A DNA stretch of 64,000 nucleotides from an uncultured Sphingomonas sp. (GTDB taxonomy: Bacteria; Pseudomonadota; Alphaproteobacteria; Sphingomonadales; Sphingomonadaceae): NCBI RefSeq assembly GCF_936927845.1, contig NZ_CAKZHV010000069.1, positions 62,001-126,000 of the forward strand. Direction: 5' to 3'. The notes beneath the pieces are model-generated. The model did not search any database. It was given only the letters and a program-made list of their open reading frames with translations, and was not told where the DNA came from. Positions 15,979 through 24,650 of the stretch are shown here, piece after piece; the stretch's first letter is position 1, and the number at the start of each line of letters is the position of its first letter. Both the position numbers and the translations under genes were made by a program.

Positions 15979-16896
15979 ATGGTAGATGCTGCCGATCCCT
16001 GGACCGCCGCGATGCGGCGCGGCGATTACGCGGCGGCGTTCGCGATTGGCGACGCGGTGATCGCCGCGCGCTCGCCCGCCGAGCGCGACGACCCGCGTGT
16101 CGACTATCATCGCCGCTGGGTGTGGGACGGCCGCGCGTTCGACGGCGAGGACGTGCTGGTGCGCTGCTACCATGGGCTCGGCGACACGATCCAGTTCGCG
16201 CGCTTCCTGCCGCTGCTCAAGCAACGCGCGCGTTCGGTAACGGTCGAGGCGCCGGCGCGGCTGCACCACCTGCTGGCGACGATCCCCGGGGTCGATCGCC
16301 TGATCCCCTTCGATCACGCGGCACCAGCCAAGCCGTTCGCCTGCGACATCGAGATCACCGAACTGCCTCAGGCTTTGCGCGCGACGCCCGGCGACGCGGC
16401 CGTGCCCTACCTGCGCGCGAGCCCCGCGGCGCTGCCCGCGGGCACGATCGGCCTGTGCTATTCCTCGGGTGATTGGGACCACGACCGCCGTGTGCCGCCA
16501 ACATTGCTCGCGCCCTTGTGCGAAGGCCATCGCTGCCTCTCGCTCGTCGCCGAGCCGACCGACCTCGCCGTCCTCAACCCCGCGGGCTGTCCGTTCGACA
16601 TTGACGCCACCGCCTCGCTGGTCGCGGCCTGCGCGCTCGTCATCACCGTCGACACGATGATCGCGCATCTGGCCGGTGCGCTGGGGCGGCCGACGTGGCT
16701 GATGCTCAAGGCCGAGCCCGACTGGCGCTGGGCCCCCGGTGCGCGCGACACGCCCTGGTACCCGACGATGCGCCTTTACGCGCAACCGCACGCGGGCGAC
16801 TGGACGGGCGTCGTCGAGGAGATCGCGTGCGACCTCGCGCGGCGGCACTCACACCCATCTCAACTGCAAGGAATGGCGCATGGCCTCCAAGGTTAG
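15979..16896 (+). CDS. GT9/heptosyltransferase-like GT-B glycosyltransferase
   Basis: A 305-residue cytosolic protein. The N-terminal half contains YHGLGDTIQFARFLPLL (64-80), the glycine-rich turn typical of GT9-like enzymes fused to TPR proteins. The C-terminal half has TVDTMIAHLAGALGRPTWLML, the nucleotide-sugar binding segment of this family. It lacks the full N-terminal TPR array. Donor and acceptor are unknown. It is divergent from the methyltransferase operon with a 127-base shared upstream region, and overlaps the DUF6165 gene by 17 bases. Confidence 0.7.
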   Translation: MVDAADPWTAAMRRGDYAAAFAIGDAVIAARSPAERDDPRVDYHRRWVWDGRAFDGEDVLVRCYHGLGDTIQFARFLPLLKQRARSVTVEAPARLHHLLATIPGVDRLIPFDHAAPAKPFACDIEITELPQALRATPGDAAVPYLRASPAALPAGTIGLCYSSGDWDHDRRVPPTLLAPLCEGHRCLSLVAEPTDLAVLNPAGCPFDIDATASLVAACALVITVDTMIAHLAGALGRPTWLMLKAEPDWRWAPGARDTPWYPTMRLYAQPHAGDWTGVVEEIACDLARRHSHPSQLQGMAHGLQG

Positions 16897-17332
16897 CCCG
16901 ACCGTCCCCGTCTCCTGGGGTGAGTTGCTCGACAAGATCAGCATTCTCGAGATCAAGCGCGAGCGGATCGTACGCGCCGATGCGCGCGCCAACGTGATGA
17001 ACGAACACCGGCTGCTCAGCGAGTTCGGCAACATGGCGCTGCGCAGCGACGGCATCGCGCCGCTCTACGCCACGCTCAAGGCGGTCAACGAGGATCTTTG
17101 GGAGATCGAAGACGCGATCCGCGAGCAGGAGGCGGCGGGCACGTTCGGCGCCGAGTTCGTTCATCTGGCGCGTGCAGTGTATCACAAGAACGACGAACGC
17201 GCCGCGATCAAGCGTGCGATCAATCTGCAACTGGGCTCCGAACTGATCGAGGAAAAGAGCTACGCCGACATGCACACCGGTGCTGCGCCGGCGATGACCA
17301 TGCCCGCCGGCGCACTCATGGCCGCTCGTTGA
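16880..17332 (+). CDS. DUF6165-like protein of the glycan cluster
   Basis: A 150-residue soluble protein beginning with a conserved VSWGELLDKISILEIKRERI segment. I believe this is the DUF6165 family, found beside glycosyltransferase genes; its function is not known to me. The chosen start (16880) overlaps the preceding gene by 17 bases and has an AAGGA site eight bases upstream. It is mostly helical and charged, with no membrane segment, and could be an accessory or scaffold protein. Its 3' end overlaps the convergent phosphatase gene by 17 bases. Confidence 0.68.
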   Translation: MASKVSPTVPVSWGELLDKISILEIKRERIVRADARANVMNEHRLLSEFGNMALRSDGIAPLYATLKAVNEDLWEIEDAIREQEAAGTFGAEFVHLARAVYHKNDERAAIKRAINLQLGSELIEEKSYADMHTGAAPAMTMPAGALMAAR

Positions 17333-17912
17333 GCGCAACGAGCCGCGCGCCCGCTCCTGCGGCAGGATCGTTCAGCACCAAGGTCGTCACCGATCCGGGA
17401 TCGCAGTTGAAGCCGTAGATGGCGGTGAACGGCAGTCCCAGATGGCTCGCGACCAGTCCGCGGATCACGTCGCAGTGCGTGACGCACAAGGCAGGCGTCG
17501 CCGTCGCGGGTAGCGCGTGAAGATAGTCCCAGGCGCGCGTGACCGCTTCCGTCATCGTTTCGCCACCGGGGCAGCGCGCGGTATCGCGCTGCGCGTTCCA
17601 GCGCTGCCAATCCGGGTCGGCGTCGAGCGTGGTGAACGATCGTCCGGTGAATGCGCCGAAGTCGATCTCGTCGAGCGCAGGGGCGGGCACCGGCGTAAGT
17701 CCGCGTTTCGTCGCGACCGGGCCCGCCGTCTGCCGCGTTCGCGCGCGCGGGCTGACGTGGATCGAGGCGAGCGGTGTACGCTCCAGCCACTCGGCAAGTC
17801 GCTGCGCCTGCGTTTCGCCCGTGGGTGCGAGGCCGATCTCCGATCGGCCGCTCAGTACGTGACCGACCTCGGCATGGGTGCCGTGGCGCGCGAGCAGGAT
17901 GGTGCGTGTCAT
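17316..17912 (-). CDS. Histidine phosphatase (phosphoglycerate mutase-like) family protein
   Basis: A 198-residue branch-1 histidine phosphatase. The phosphate-accepting His is in the LARHGTHAE motif (His10), and the second His lies in VTHCDVIRGL. The CPGGETMTEA segment also fits. Members act on many phospho-substrates (CobC/alpha-ribazole phosphatase, sugar phosphates and others), so a substrate cannot be given. It lies inside the glycan island but faces the other way. The start at 17912 is preferred because the nine residues before it are basic and unlike the family. Confidence 0.82.
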   Translation of the reverse strand: MTRTILLARHGTHAEVGHVLSGRSEIGLAPTGETQAQRLAEWLERTPLASIHVSPRARTRQTAGPVATKRGLTPVPAPALDEIDFGAFTGRSFTTLDADPDWQRWNAQRDTARCPGGETMTEAVTRAWDYLHALPATATPALCVTHCDVIRGLVASHLGLPFTAIYGFNCDPGSVTTLVLNDPAAGAGARLVALNERP

Positions 17913-17986
17913 GCGCCTTCGTCTACCGCCGGTGCGCACATCGCAACCGCCGCCGCAAAAAAGTTACGATGCTGGAACGGCTTCGC

Positions 17987-18011
17987 GGAACCAAGCTAAG
18001 TAGAAGATGTT
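17987..18011 (+). promoter_or_regulatory. EcfG-like promoter ahead of the epimerase/glycosyltransferase operon
   Basis: GGAAC (17987-17991), a 16-base spacer, then TGTT (18008-18011). It has one mismatch to GGAAC-N16-CGTT and the same spacer as the perfect site at 15878. It is about 93 bases before the first operon start (18105), in the divergent gap after the phosphatase gene. Confidence 0.5.
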
Positions 18012-18104
18012 CTTCTTCTTGTATGGCGTTGGTGGCCGTGCTGTGTCGTTGATCCAGATCAATGTCGTTTCCGTCCACCGACCCTGACCGGGGTGGGAGG
18101 ACAT

Positions 18105-19217
18105 ATGGAAACGGTTCTGATTACGGGGGGTGCTGGTTTCATCGGGCGCTTCGTCGCCGACGAGCTTCTGGCGCGCGGCAACAAGGTGCGCGTGCTCGAC
18201 AGCCTGATCGAGCAGGTGCACGGCGATGTGGAGCGCCCGCCGCTCTTGAACGACGAGGTCGAGCTGATCCGCGGCGACGTGCGCAACGGCGACGTGGTGG
18301 CGAAGGCGCTGAAGGGCGTCGACAGCGTCGTCCACCTGGCGGCCGAGGTCGGCGTCGGGCAGTCGATGTACGAGGTCGAGCGCTACACCTCGACCAACGA
18401 CGTCGGCACCGCCGTGCTGTTCGAAAAACTGATCGACAATCCCGTCCGCCGCGTCGTCACCGCCTCGTCGATGTCGATCTACGGCGAGGGACTGTACCGC
18501 GACGCCGACGGCAAGCTGGTGCAGGATGCGGAGCGCAAGGGTCTGCGCGACGGGCTGACCAACTGGGAGCCGGTCGATGCGCAGGGACGCCCATTGGAGG
18601 CGGTCGCGACGCCTGAGTGGAAGCGCCCCAACCTGTCCTCGATCTACGCGCTCAACAAATATGTGCAGGAGCGCACCACCCACATCATGGCCGCGCCCTA
18701 CGGCATGGAGGGCGTCTGCCTGCGGCTGTTCAACGTTTATGGTCCGGGCCAGGCGCTGTCGAACCCGTATACCGGGGTGCTCGCGATCTTCGCGTCGCGG
18801 CTGTTGAACGGGCAGCAGCCGATGATCTTCGAGGACGGTGAGCAGCGCCGCGATTTCGTCCACGTTTCCGACGTCGCGCGCGCCTTTGCCGACTCGCTCA
18901 CGCTGCCGCAGGCGGCGGGCGGCACGTTCAACATCGGCTCGGGCCACCACCGCTCGGTGCGCGAGGTCGCGACCGAGCTGGCGCAGGCGATGGGCAAGAA
19001 CGACATCTCGCCGCAGGTCGTCGGCAAGGCGCGGATCGGCGACATCCGCCACTGCTTCTGCGACACCACGCTCGCGAAGGAGCAGCTCGGTTTCGAGGCG
19101 ACCCAGGACTTCCAGGCGGGGCTCGCCGTGCTCGCCGAATGGGTCGCGCAGCAGACCGCCGAGGACAAGGTCGAGACGATGCGCGCCGAGCTCGACAAGC
19201 GCGGGCTGGTCGCGTGA
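18105..19217 (+). CDS. NAD-dependent epimerase, dTDP-L-rhamnose 4-epimerase-like
   Basis: A 370-residue extended SDR. The Rossmann motif is GGAGFIG (8-14); the catalytic pair is Tyr181 and Lys185 in YALNKYVQE, preceded by the SSMSIYGEG active-site Ser region. The whole resembles WbiB-type dTDP-L-rhamnose 4-epimerases, which give 6-deoxy-L-talose donors, but UDP-sugar epimerases cannot be excluded. The ATG at 18105 has a GGGAGG ribosome site; an ATG four codons upstream is less likely. It is first in a run of seven coupled genes and its stop overlaps the next start by one base. Confidence 0.78.
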   Translation: METVLITGGAGFIGRFVADELLARGNKVRVLDSLIEQVHGDVERPPLLNDEVELIRGDVRNGDVVAKALKGVDSVVHLAAEVGVGQSMYEVERYTSTNDVGTAVLFEKLIDNPVRRVVTASSMSIYGEGLYRDADGKLVQDAERKGLRDGLTNWEPVDAQGRPLEAVATPEWKRPNLSSIYALNKYVQERTTHIMAAPYGMEGVCLRLFNVYGPGQALSNPYTGVLAIFASRLLNGQQPMIFEDGEQRRDFVHVSDVARAFADSLTLPQAAGGTFNIGSGHHRSVREVATELAQAMGKNDISPQVVGKARIGDIRHCFCDTTLAKEQLGFEATQDFQAGLAVLAEWVAQQTAEDKVETMRAELDKRGLVA

Positions 19218-20290
19218 TGGCCGGACCGGGGGGAAGCTCCGGGCCGGCTCCCGACGGTCCGGTTCTCGTCACCGGCGGCGCGGGGTTCATCGGCGCGAAC
19301 CTTGCCTACCGCCTCGCCGACACGGGCCACGATGTGATCGTCTACGACGCGCTCGCGCGCGCGGGCGTGCGACGCAACCTCGACTGGCTGCGCAGCCGCC
19401 ACGGCAACCGCGTGCGCTTCGTCGAGGCCGACGTGCGCGACGCGGAGCGGGTGCAGGAGGCGGTGAAGGGTGCGTCGGCGGTGTTCCACTTCGCCGCGCA
19501 GGTGGCGGTCACCACCAGCCTCGCTGACCCGATGGACGATTTCGCGACCAATATCGCGGGCACCTTGAACGTGCTAGAGGCAGTGCGCCACCACGCTCCG
19601 CAAGCGCCCGTCATCTTTGCTTCCACCAACAAGGTCTACGGCGACCTGACCGACCTCAACTTCGCGCTGGAGGGTGACCGCTACGTACCCGTCGACGCGG
19701 AAGTGCGCGCGCACGGTATCGGGGAAGGCCGTCCGCTCGACTTCCACACCCCTTATGGCGTGTCGAAGGGCGCGGCCGACCAGTATGTGCTCGATTACGC
19801 GCGCAGCTACGGGCTCAAGACCGCCGTCATGCGGATGAGCTGCATCTACGGCCAGCGGCAGATGGGGACCGAGGACCAGGGCTGGGTCGCGCACTTCCTG
19901 ATCAGCGCGCTGAAAGGCCGGCCGATCACGCTCTACGGCGATGGTTGCCAGGTACGCGACATCCTCGACGTGTCCGACGCGGTCGACGCCTATCTCGCCG
20001 CCTGGGCGCGGATCGACGACGTATCGGGTCGCGCGTTCAATCTCGGCGGCGGGCCCGACAATGCAGTCAGCCTGCGCGTGCTGCTCGACCATATCGCGGA
20101 GGTGACCGGGCGCGCGGTCGACGTGCGCCACGACGATTGGCGCGCGGGCGACCAGCGCTACTTCGTCGCCGACACGCGCGCGGCGGAAACGGCGCTCGGG
20201 CTCGGGCGCCGGACCGACTGGCGCGACGGCGTCGCCCGCCTCGCCGACTGGTTGAAGGCGGAGCATGCCGCGCTCGAGGTCGCTGCGTGA
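19217..20290 (+). CDS. NAD-dependent epimerase, CDP-paratose 2-epimerase-like
   Basis: A 357-residue extended SDR with GGAGFIG (20-26), the ASTNKVYGD segment, Tyr180 and Lys184 in YGVSKGAAD, and RMSCIYGQRQMGTEDQGW. These segments match the CDP-paratose/tyvelose 2-epimerase branch (RfbE-like). The nucleotide-sugar substrate in this organism is uncertain, since no CDP-sugar synthesis genes are here. It starts on the last base of the preceding gene (TGATG), and its stop overlaps the next start (GTGA). Confidence 0.76.
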   Translation: MAGPGGSSGPAPDGPVLVTGGAGFIGANLAYRLADTGHDVIVYDALARAGVRRNLDWLRSRHGNRVRFVEADVRDAERVQEAVKGASAVFHFAAQVAVTTSLADPMDDFATNIAGTLNVLEAVRHHAPQAPVIFASTNKVYGDLTDLNFALEGDRYVPVDAEVRAHGIGEGRPLDFHTPYGVSKGAADQYVLDYARSYGLKTAVMRMSCIYGQRQMGTEDQGWVAHFLISALKGRPITLYGDGCQVRDILDVSDAVDAYLAAWARIDDVSGRAFNLGGGPDNAVSLRVLLDHIAEVTGRAVDVRHDDWRAGDQRYFVADTRAAETALGLGRRTDWRDGVARLADWLKAEHAALEVAA

Positions 20291-21369
20291 CACGCCTGCT
20301 GATGACGGCGGACGCGGTCGGCGGCGTGTGGCAGTATGCGCTCGAACTCGCCGCCGCGCTCGCGCCACTCGGCGTCGACGCGCACCTCGCGCTGATCGGC
20401 CCCGCGCTGTCGTCTGCGCAGCGCGACCGCGCCGCCGCGCTCGGGGTGACGTACACCGAGACGGGCCTGCCGCTCGACTGGCTCGCGCGGGACGCTGCGG
20501 AAGTCCGCCGCACCGCCGACGCGGTCGCGATGGCAGCCGCGCTCCACGGCGCGGACGTGGCGCAGCTCAACCAGCCTGCCTTCGCGCTCGCCGATTACGC
20601 GATGCCGATCATCGCGGTCGCGCACAGCTGCGTCGCGTCGTGGTGGGACGCGGTCGAGCAAGGGCCGCTGCCCGCCGATCTCGCGTGGCAGGCGGCGCTG
20701 ACCGGCGACGGCCTCGCGCGCGCCGACGTGAGCGTCTGCCCCTCCGCCGCGCTCGCGGACACGGTGCAGCGGCTCTATGCGCTGCCGCGTCGCCCGCGCG
20801 TCGTCCACAACGGTCGCACCGCGATCGCGAGCACGGGGGCGCTCGCCGACTACGTCTTCACCGCGGGTCGACTGTGGGACCGCGGCAAGGACGTCGCCAC
20901 GCTCGATCGCGCCGCCGCGCGCATATGTCTGCCGATCAAGGCCGCCGGATCGCTCGCCGGCCCCAACGGCGAGCAGGTCGCCTTCGCGCACCTCGACACG
21001 CTCGGCGCGCTGTCGGACGCGGATGTGGCCGATCGCCTGTCGGCACGCCTAATCTTCGCCTCCGCCGCGCGCTACGAGCCGTTCGGGCTCGCGGTGCTGG
21101 AGGCCGCGTCGGCGGGCTGCGCGCTGGTGCTGTCCGACATTCCGACGTTCCGTGAACTATGGGACGGCGTTGCGATCTTCGTCACACCCGGCGACGACGC
21201 CGGCTTCGCACGCGCGATCGACGCGCTGGCGAGCGACTCCGCGGTGCGGATCGAGGCGGGCGAGCGCGCGCGGGCACGCGCCGCGCGCTACACCCCCGCC
21301 GCCAACGCGCGCGGCATGGCGGATATCTACGCGCGCGCAGTCGCGCCGCGGGAGCGGGTTGCGGCATGA
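20287..21369 (+). CDS. Glycosyltransferase family 4-type protein
   Basis: A 360-residue GT-B enzyme with a GTG start inside the previous stop. The N-terminal VGGVWQYALELAAAL loop is typical of acceptor-binding domains. The C-terminal donor domain has YVFTAGRLWDRGKD and the E-x7-E-like ASAARYEPFGLAVLEAASAGCALV segment. No signal peptide or membrane helix is visible. It ends in an ATGA overlap with the next gene. Linkage and sugar are unknown. Confidence 0.8.
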   Translation: MTRLLMTADAVGGVWQYALELAAALAPLGVDAHLALIGPALSSAQRDRAAALGVTYTETGLPLDWLARDAAEVRRTADAVAMAAALHGADVAQLNQPAFALADYAMPIIAVAHSCVASWWDAVEQGPLPADLAWQAALTGDGLARADVSVCPSAALADTVQRLYALPRRPRVVHNGRTAIASTGALADYVFTAGRLWDRGKDVATLDRAAARICLPIKAAGSLAGPNGEQVAFAHLDTLGALSDADVADRLSARLIFASAARYEPFGLAVLEAASAGCALVLSDIPTFRELWDGVAIFVTPGDDAGFARAIDALASDSAVRIEAGERARARAARYTPAANARGMADIYARAVAPRERVAA

Positions 21370-22475
21370 AGATCGTCTATTTCACCCACAGCCTTTCCTC
21401 GTGCTGGAACCACGGCAACGCGCATTTCGTCCGCGGCGTGCTGTCCGAACTGATCGCGCGCGGCCACGAGGTTCGGGCGTGGGAGCCGGCGGATAGCTGG
21501 AGCCTCCAGAACCTGCTCGCCGACGGCGGCGAGGACGCGCTCGCGCCCTACCGCGCGTCCTATCCCGAATTGTCTTCGGACACGTACGAGGCAGGCGACG
21601 ATGTCGCAGCGATGGTCGAAGGCGCCGACCTCGTGATCGTTCACGAGTGGAACGCGCACGACCTCGTCGCCGAAGTCGGTCGCTTGCGCAAGGCCGGTGC
21701 GCCGTGGACGCTCTTGTTCCACGACACGCACCACCGCATCGTCAGTCTGCCGCACGAGATGGATGCCTACGACCTGTCGGGCTATGACGGGGTCCTCGCG
21801 TTCGGTGAGACCTTGTCCGAACAGTATCGCGCGCGCGGCTGGGGCAAGCGCGTCTGGACCTGGCACGAGGCCGCCGACACGCGCCGCTTCAAGCCGCTCC
21901 CGAGCGACACCCACGAGGGCGTGGTCTGGATCGGCAATTGGGGCGATGGCGAGCGCACGCGCGAGATCGAGGAGTACCTGCTCCGTCCCGCGCAACGCGC
22001 GCAGCTTCCGCTCGACATCTACGGCGTCCGCTACCCCGACGAGGCGCGCGCGATGCTCGCCCACTACGGCGCGCGCTATCACGGATGGGCGCCCAATGCC
22101 CGCGCGCCCGAGATCTTCGCGCGCGCGCTCGCGACCGTCCACGTGCCGCGCAACTACTATCGCACGATCCTGCCCGGCATCCCGACGATCCGCGTGTTCG
22201 AGGCGCTCGCCTGCGGCATCCCGCTCGCCAGTGCGCCGTGGGAAGATAGCGAGGGACTGTTCCGCCCTGGACAGGACTTCCTTTACGCGAGCGACGGCGA
22301 GCAGATGGCGGACGTGCTCGCCCGCATCCGCGACGACGCCGATCTGCGTGCCTCGCTGATCGCCTCCGGGCTGGAGACGATCGCCGAGCGCCACACCTGC
22401 GCGCACCGCGTCGACGAATTGATGACCATCCTGGACACGCTGGGCACCGACACCGGCGTGGGAGTTGCCGCATGA
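21366..22475 (+). CDS. CgeB-like glycosyltransferase 1 of 3
   Basis: A 369-residue GT-B-type protein with an N-terminal KIVYFTHSLSSCWNHGNAHF segment and a C-terminal donor-binding segment TIRVFEALACGIPLASAPWED followed by DGEQMADVLARI. The pattern fits the CgeB/Glyco_trans_1_2 family, best known from Bacillus spore-coat glycosylation and widespread in glycan clusters. It shares its plan with the next two genes, suggesting old tandem duplication. Starts and stops overlap by four bases (ATGA) on both sides. Confidence 0.75.
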   Translation: MKIVYFTHSLSSCWNHGNAHFVRGVLSELIARGHEVRAWEPADSWSLQNLLADGGEDALAPYRASYPELSSDTYEAGDDVAAMVEGADLVIVHEWNAHDLVAEVGRLRKAGAPWTLLFHDTHHRIVSLPHEMDAYDLSGYDGVLAFGETLSEQYRARGWGKRVWTWHEAADTRRFKPLPSDTHEGVVWIGNWGDGERTREIEEYLLRPAQRAQLPLDIYGVRYPDEARAMLAHYGARYHGWAPNARAPEIFARALATVHVPRNYYRTILPGIPTIRVFEALACGIPLASAPWEDSEGLFRPGQDFLYASDGEQMADVLARIRDDADLRASLIASGLETIAERHTCAHRVDELMTILDTLGTDTGVGVAA

Positions 22476-23560
22476 AGATCGCTTTCTACGGATCGAGCCT
22501 GTTGTCGTCCTATTGGAACGGTGCGGCCACTTATTATCGCGGCATCCTGCGCGCGCTGGGTGAGCGCGGCTACGACATCACCTTCTACGAACCCGACGCG
22601 TTCGACCGTCAGCAGCACCGCGACATCGACCCGCCCGAATATGCCAAGGTCGTCGTCTATCCCGCCACCCAGGAGGCGATGCGTAACGTGCTGAGCGAAG
22701 CCGCCGCCGCCGACATCGTCGTCAAGGCGAACGGCGTCGGCGTATTCGACCGCGAACTGCTCGAAGGCGTGATCGCCCACGCGCGGCCGGGCGCGCTCAA
22801 GATCTTCTGGGACGTCGACGCCGCCGCGACGCTCGACGAGATGCGCGCCGACGCGAGCCACCCCGTGCGCGCCGCGCTGCCCAGGCTCGACATGGTGCTG
22901 ACCTACGGCGGCGGCGCGCCGGTCGTCGACGCCTATACCGGGTTCGGCGCGAAGGATTGCGTGCCGGTCTACAACGCGCTCGACCCGCAGACGCACCATC
23001 CGGTCGAGGCCGACCCGCGCTTCGCCTGCGACCTCGCGTTCCTCGGCAACCGCCTGCCCGACCGTGAGGCGCGCGTGGAGGAGTTCTTCCTCCGCCCCGC
23101 ATCACTCCTGCCCGAGCAGCAGTTCCTGATCGGCGGCAACGGCTGGGAGACGAAGGCGATGCCCGGCAACGTCCGCCACCGCGGCCACGTCTTCACCGCC
23201 GAACACAATGCGTTCAACTGCACGCCGCGCGCCGTCCTCAACGTCGCGCGCGATTCGATGGCGCATATCGGCTTCTCGCCCGCCACCCGCGTGTTCGAGG
23301 CCGCGGGCGCCGCCGCCTGCCTCATCACCGATGCGTGGGAGGGGATCGAGCTGTTCCTCAAACCCGACGAGGAAGTGCTGGTTGCGCGCGACGGGCAGGA
23401 CGTGGCGGATCACCTATCCGCGCTCACCACCGAGCGCGCGGCGGCGATCGGGCAGGCGGCGCTCCAGCGCGTGCTCGCCGAACACACCTATGACCTTCGC
23501 GGCGAGCAGGTCGACGCGCTGTTCAAGGTCCATGCCGCGCGCGAGGTGACCGCGGCATGA
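22472..23560 (+). CDS. CgeB-like glycosyltransferase 2 of 3
   Basis: A 362-residue relative of the genes on either side. It starts KIAFYGSSLLSSYWNGAATYY and ends with the donor-domain segment TRVFEAAGAAACLITDAWEGI and then DGQDVADHLSAL. Compared with copy 1, the usual ACGIP turn reads GAAACLI, so donor contacts may differ. It is soluble, with no signal peptide. ATGA overlaps link it to copies 1 and 3. Confidence 0.75.
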   Translation: MKIAFYGSSLLSSYWNGAATYYRGILRALGERGYDITFYEPDAFDRQQHRDIDPPEYAKVVVYPATQEAMRNVLSEAAAADIVVKANGVGVFDRELLEGVIAHARPGALKIFWDVDAAATLDEMRADASHPVRAALPRLDMVLTYGGGAPVVDAYTGFGAKDCVPVYNALDPQTHHPVEADPRFACDLAFLGNRLPDREARVEEFFLRPASLLPEQQFLIGGNGWETKAMPGNVRHRGHVFTAEHNAFNCTPRAVLNVARDSMAHIGFSPATRVFEAAGAAACLITDAWEGIELFLKPDEEVLVARDGQDVADHLSALTTERAAAIGQAALQRVLAEHTYDLRGEQVDALFKVHAAREVTAA

Positions 23561-24639
23561 AGCTCGTCGTCCTCGGCCTCAGCCTCGGCTCGTCCTGGGG
23601 CAATGGCCACGCCACCACGTTTCGCGCGCTGTTGAAGGCATTCGCCGCGCGCGGGCACGAGGTCGTGTTCCTCGAACGCGAGGTGCCATGGTATGCGGGC
23701 GCGCACCGCGACCTGGTCGATCCCGACTGGTGCCGGCTCGATTACTACTCCGACCTCGATCATCTGGCCGAGTGGCGCGGCGAGATCGCGGCCGCCGACG
23801 CGGTGATCGTCGGCAGCTACGTCCCCGACGGCGTCGCGGTCGGCCAGCTCGTTCAGGAATGGGCGCAAGGCGTCGTCGCCTTCTACGACATCGACACGCC
23901 GGTCACGCTCGCCAAGCTGGAGCGCGGCGACTTCGAGTATCTCTCGCCCGCGGTCATTCCTGGCTACGACGTATACCTGTCGTTCACCGGCGGCCCGACG
24001 CTCCGCCACCTGGAGACGCATTACGGCTCGCCGATGGCGCGCGCGCTCTACTGCTCGGTCGACGCCGAGGCGTACGTGCCGCTTGACGTGCCGAAGAAGT
24101 GGGACCTGACCTATCTCGGCACCTATAGCGATGATCGTCAGCCGACGCTCGAACGCCTGCTGCTCTACGTCGCGCGCGCCGCCCCCAATCGCCGCTTCGC
24201 GGTCGCGGGGCCGCAATACCCCGATACGATCCAGTGGCCCGACAATGTCGAGCGGATCGAGCATCTGCCGCCCGCAGAGCACGCCGCCTTTTACAGCGCG
24301 AGCCGCGCGACACTGAACGTGACGCGCGCTGACATGATCGCGGCCGGCTGGTCGCCCTCGGTCCGCATCTTCGAAGCTGCTGCCTGCGGCACCCCGATCA
24401 TCTCCGATCGGTGGGACGGACTGAACGAGATCCTCGCTGACGGGCGCGAGATCCTGCTGGTCGATACCTGCGCCGACATGCTCGCCGTGCTCGCGCGCCG
24501 CGATCTCGAGCAGATCGGGCAGGCGGGGCGCCAACGCGTCCTCGCCGAACACACCGCCGCGCACCGGGCCGAAGAGCTCGAGCGCCATTTGAGGGAAGCC
24601 GCCGAGCACGCGCACGACAAAGAGCGCGTCTCGGCATGA
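23557..24639 (+). CDS. CgeB-like glycosyltransferase 3 of 3
   Basis: A 360-residue third paralogue, starting KLVVLGLSLGSSWGNGHATTF. The donor-domain segment is SVRIFEAAACGTPIISDRWDG followed by GREILLVDTCADML. The central region (YLSFTGGPTLRHLETHYGS) is clear in this copy and partly present in copy 2 (LTYGGGAPV). It is probably responsible for a separate sugar addition. The gene overlaps its predecessor by ATGA and ends in an ATGA just before the UXS-like gene. Confidence 0.75.
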   Translation: MKLVVLGLSLGSSWGNGHATTFRALLKAFAARGHEVVFLEREVPWYAGAHRDLVDPDWCRLDYYSDLDHLAEWRGEIAAADAVIVGSYVPDGVAVGQLVQEWAQGVVAFYDIDTPVTLAKLERGDFEYLSPAVIPGYDVYLSFTGGPTLRHLETHYGSPMARALYCSVDAEAYVPLDVPKKWDLTYLGTYSDDRQPTLERLLLYVARAAPNRRFAVAGPQYPDTIQWPDNVERIEHLPPAEHAAFYSASRATLNVTRADMIAAGWSPSVRIFEAAACGTPIISDRWDGLNEILADGREILLVDTCADMLAVLARRDLEQIGQAGRQRVLAEHTAAHRAEELERHLREAAEHAHDKERVSA

Positions 24640-24650
24640 GGGAGAAGAAC

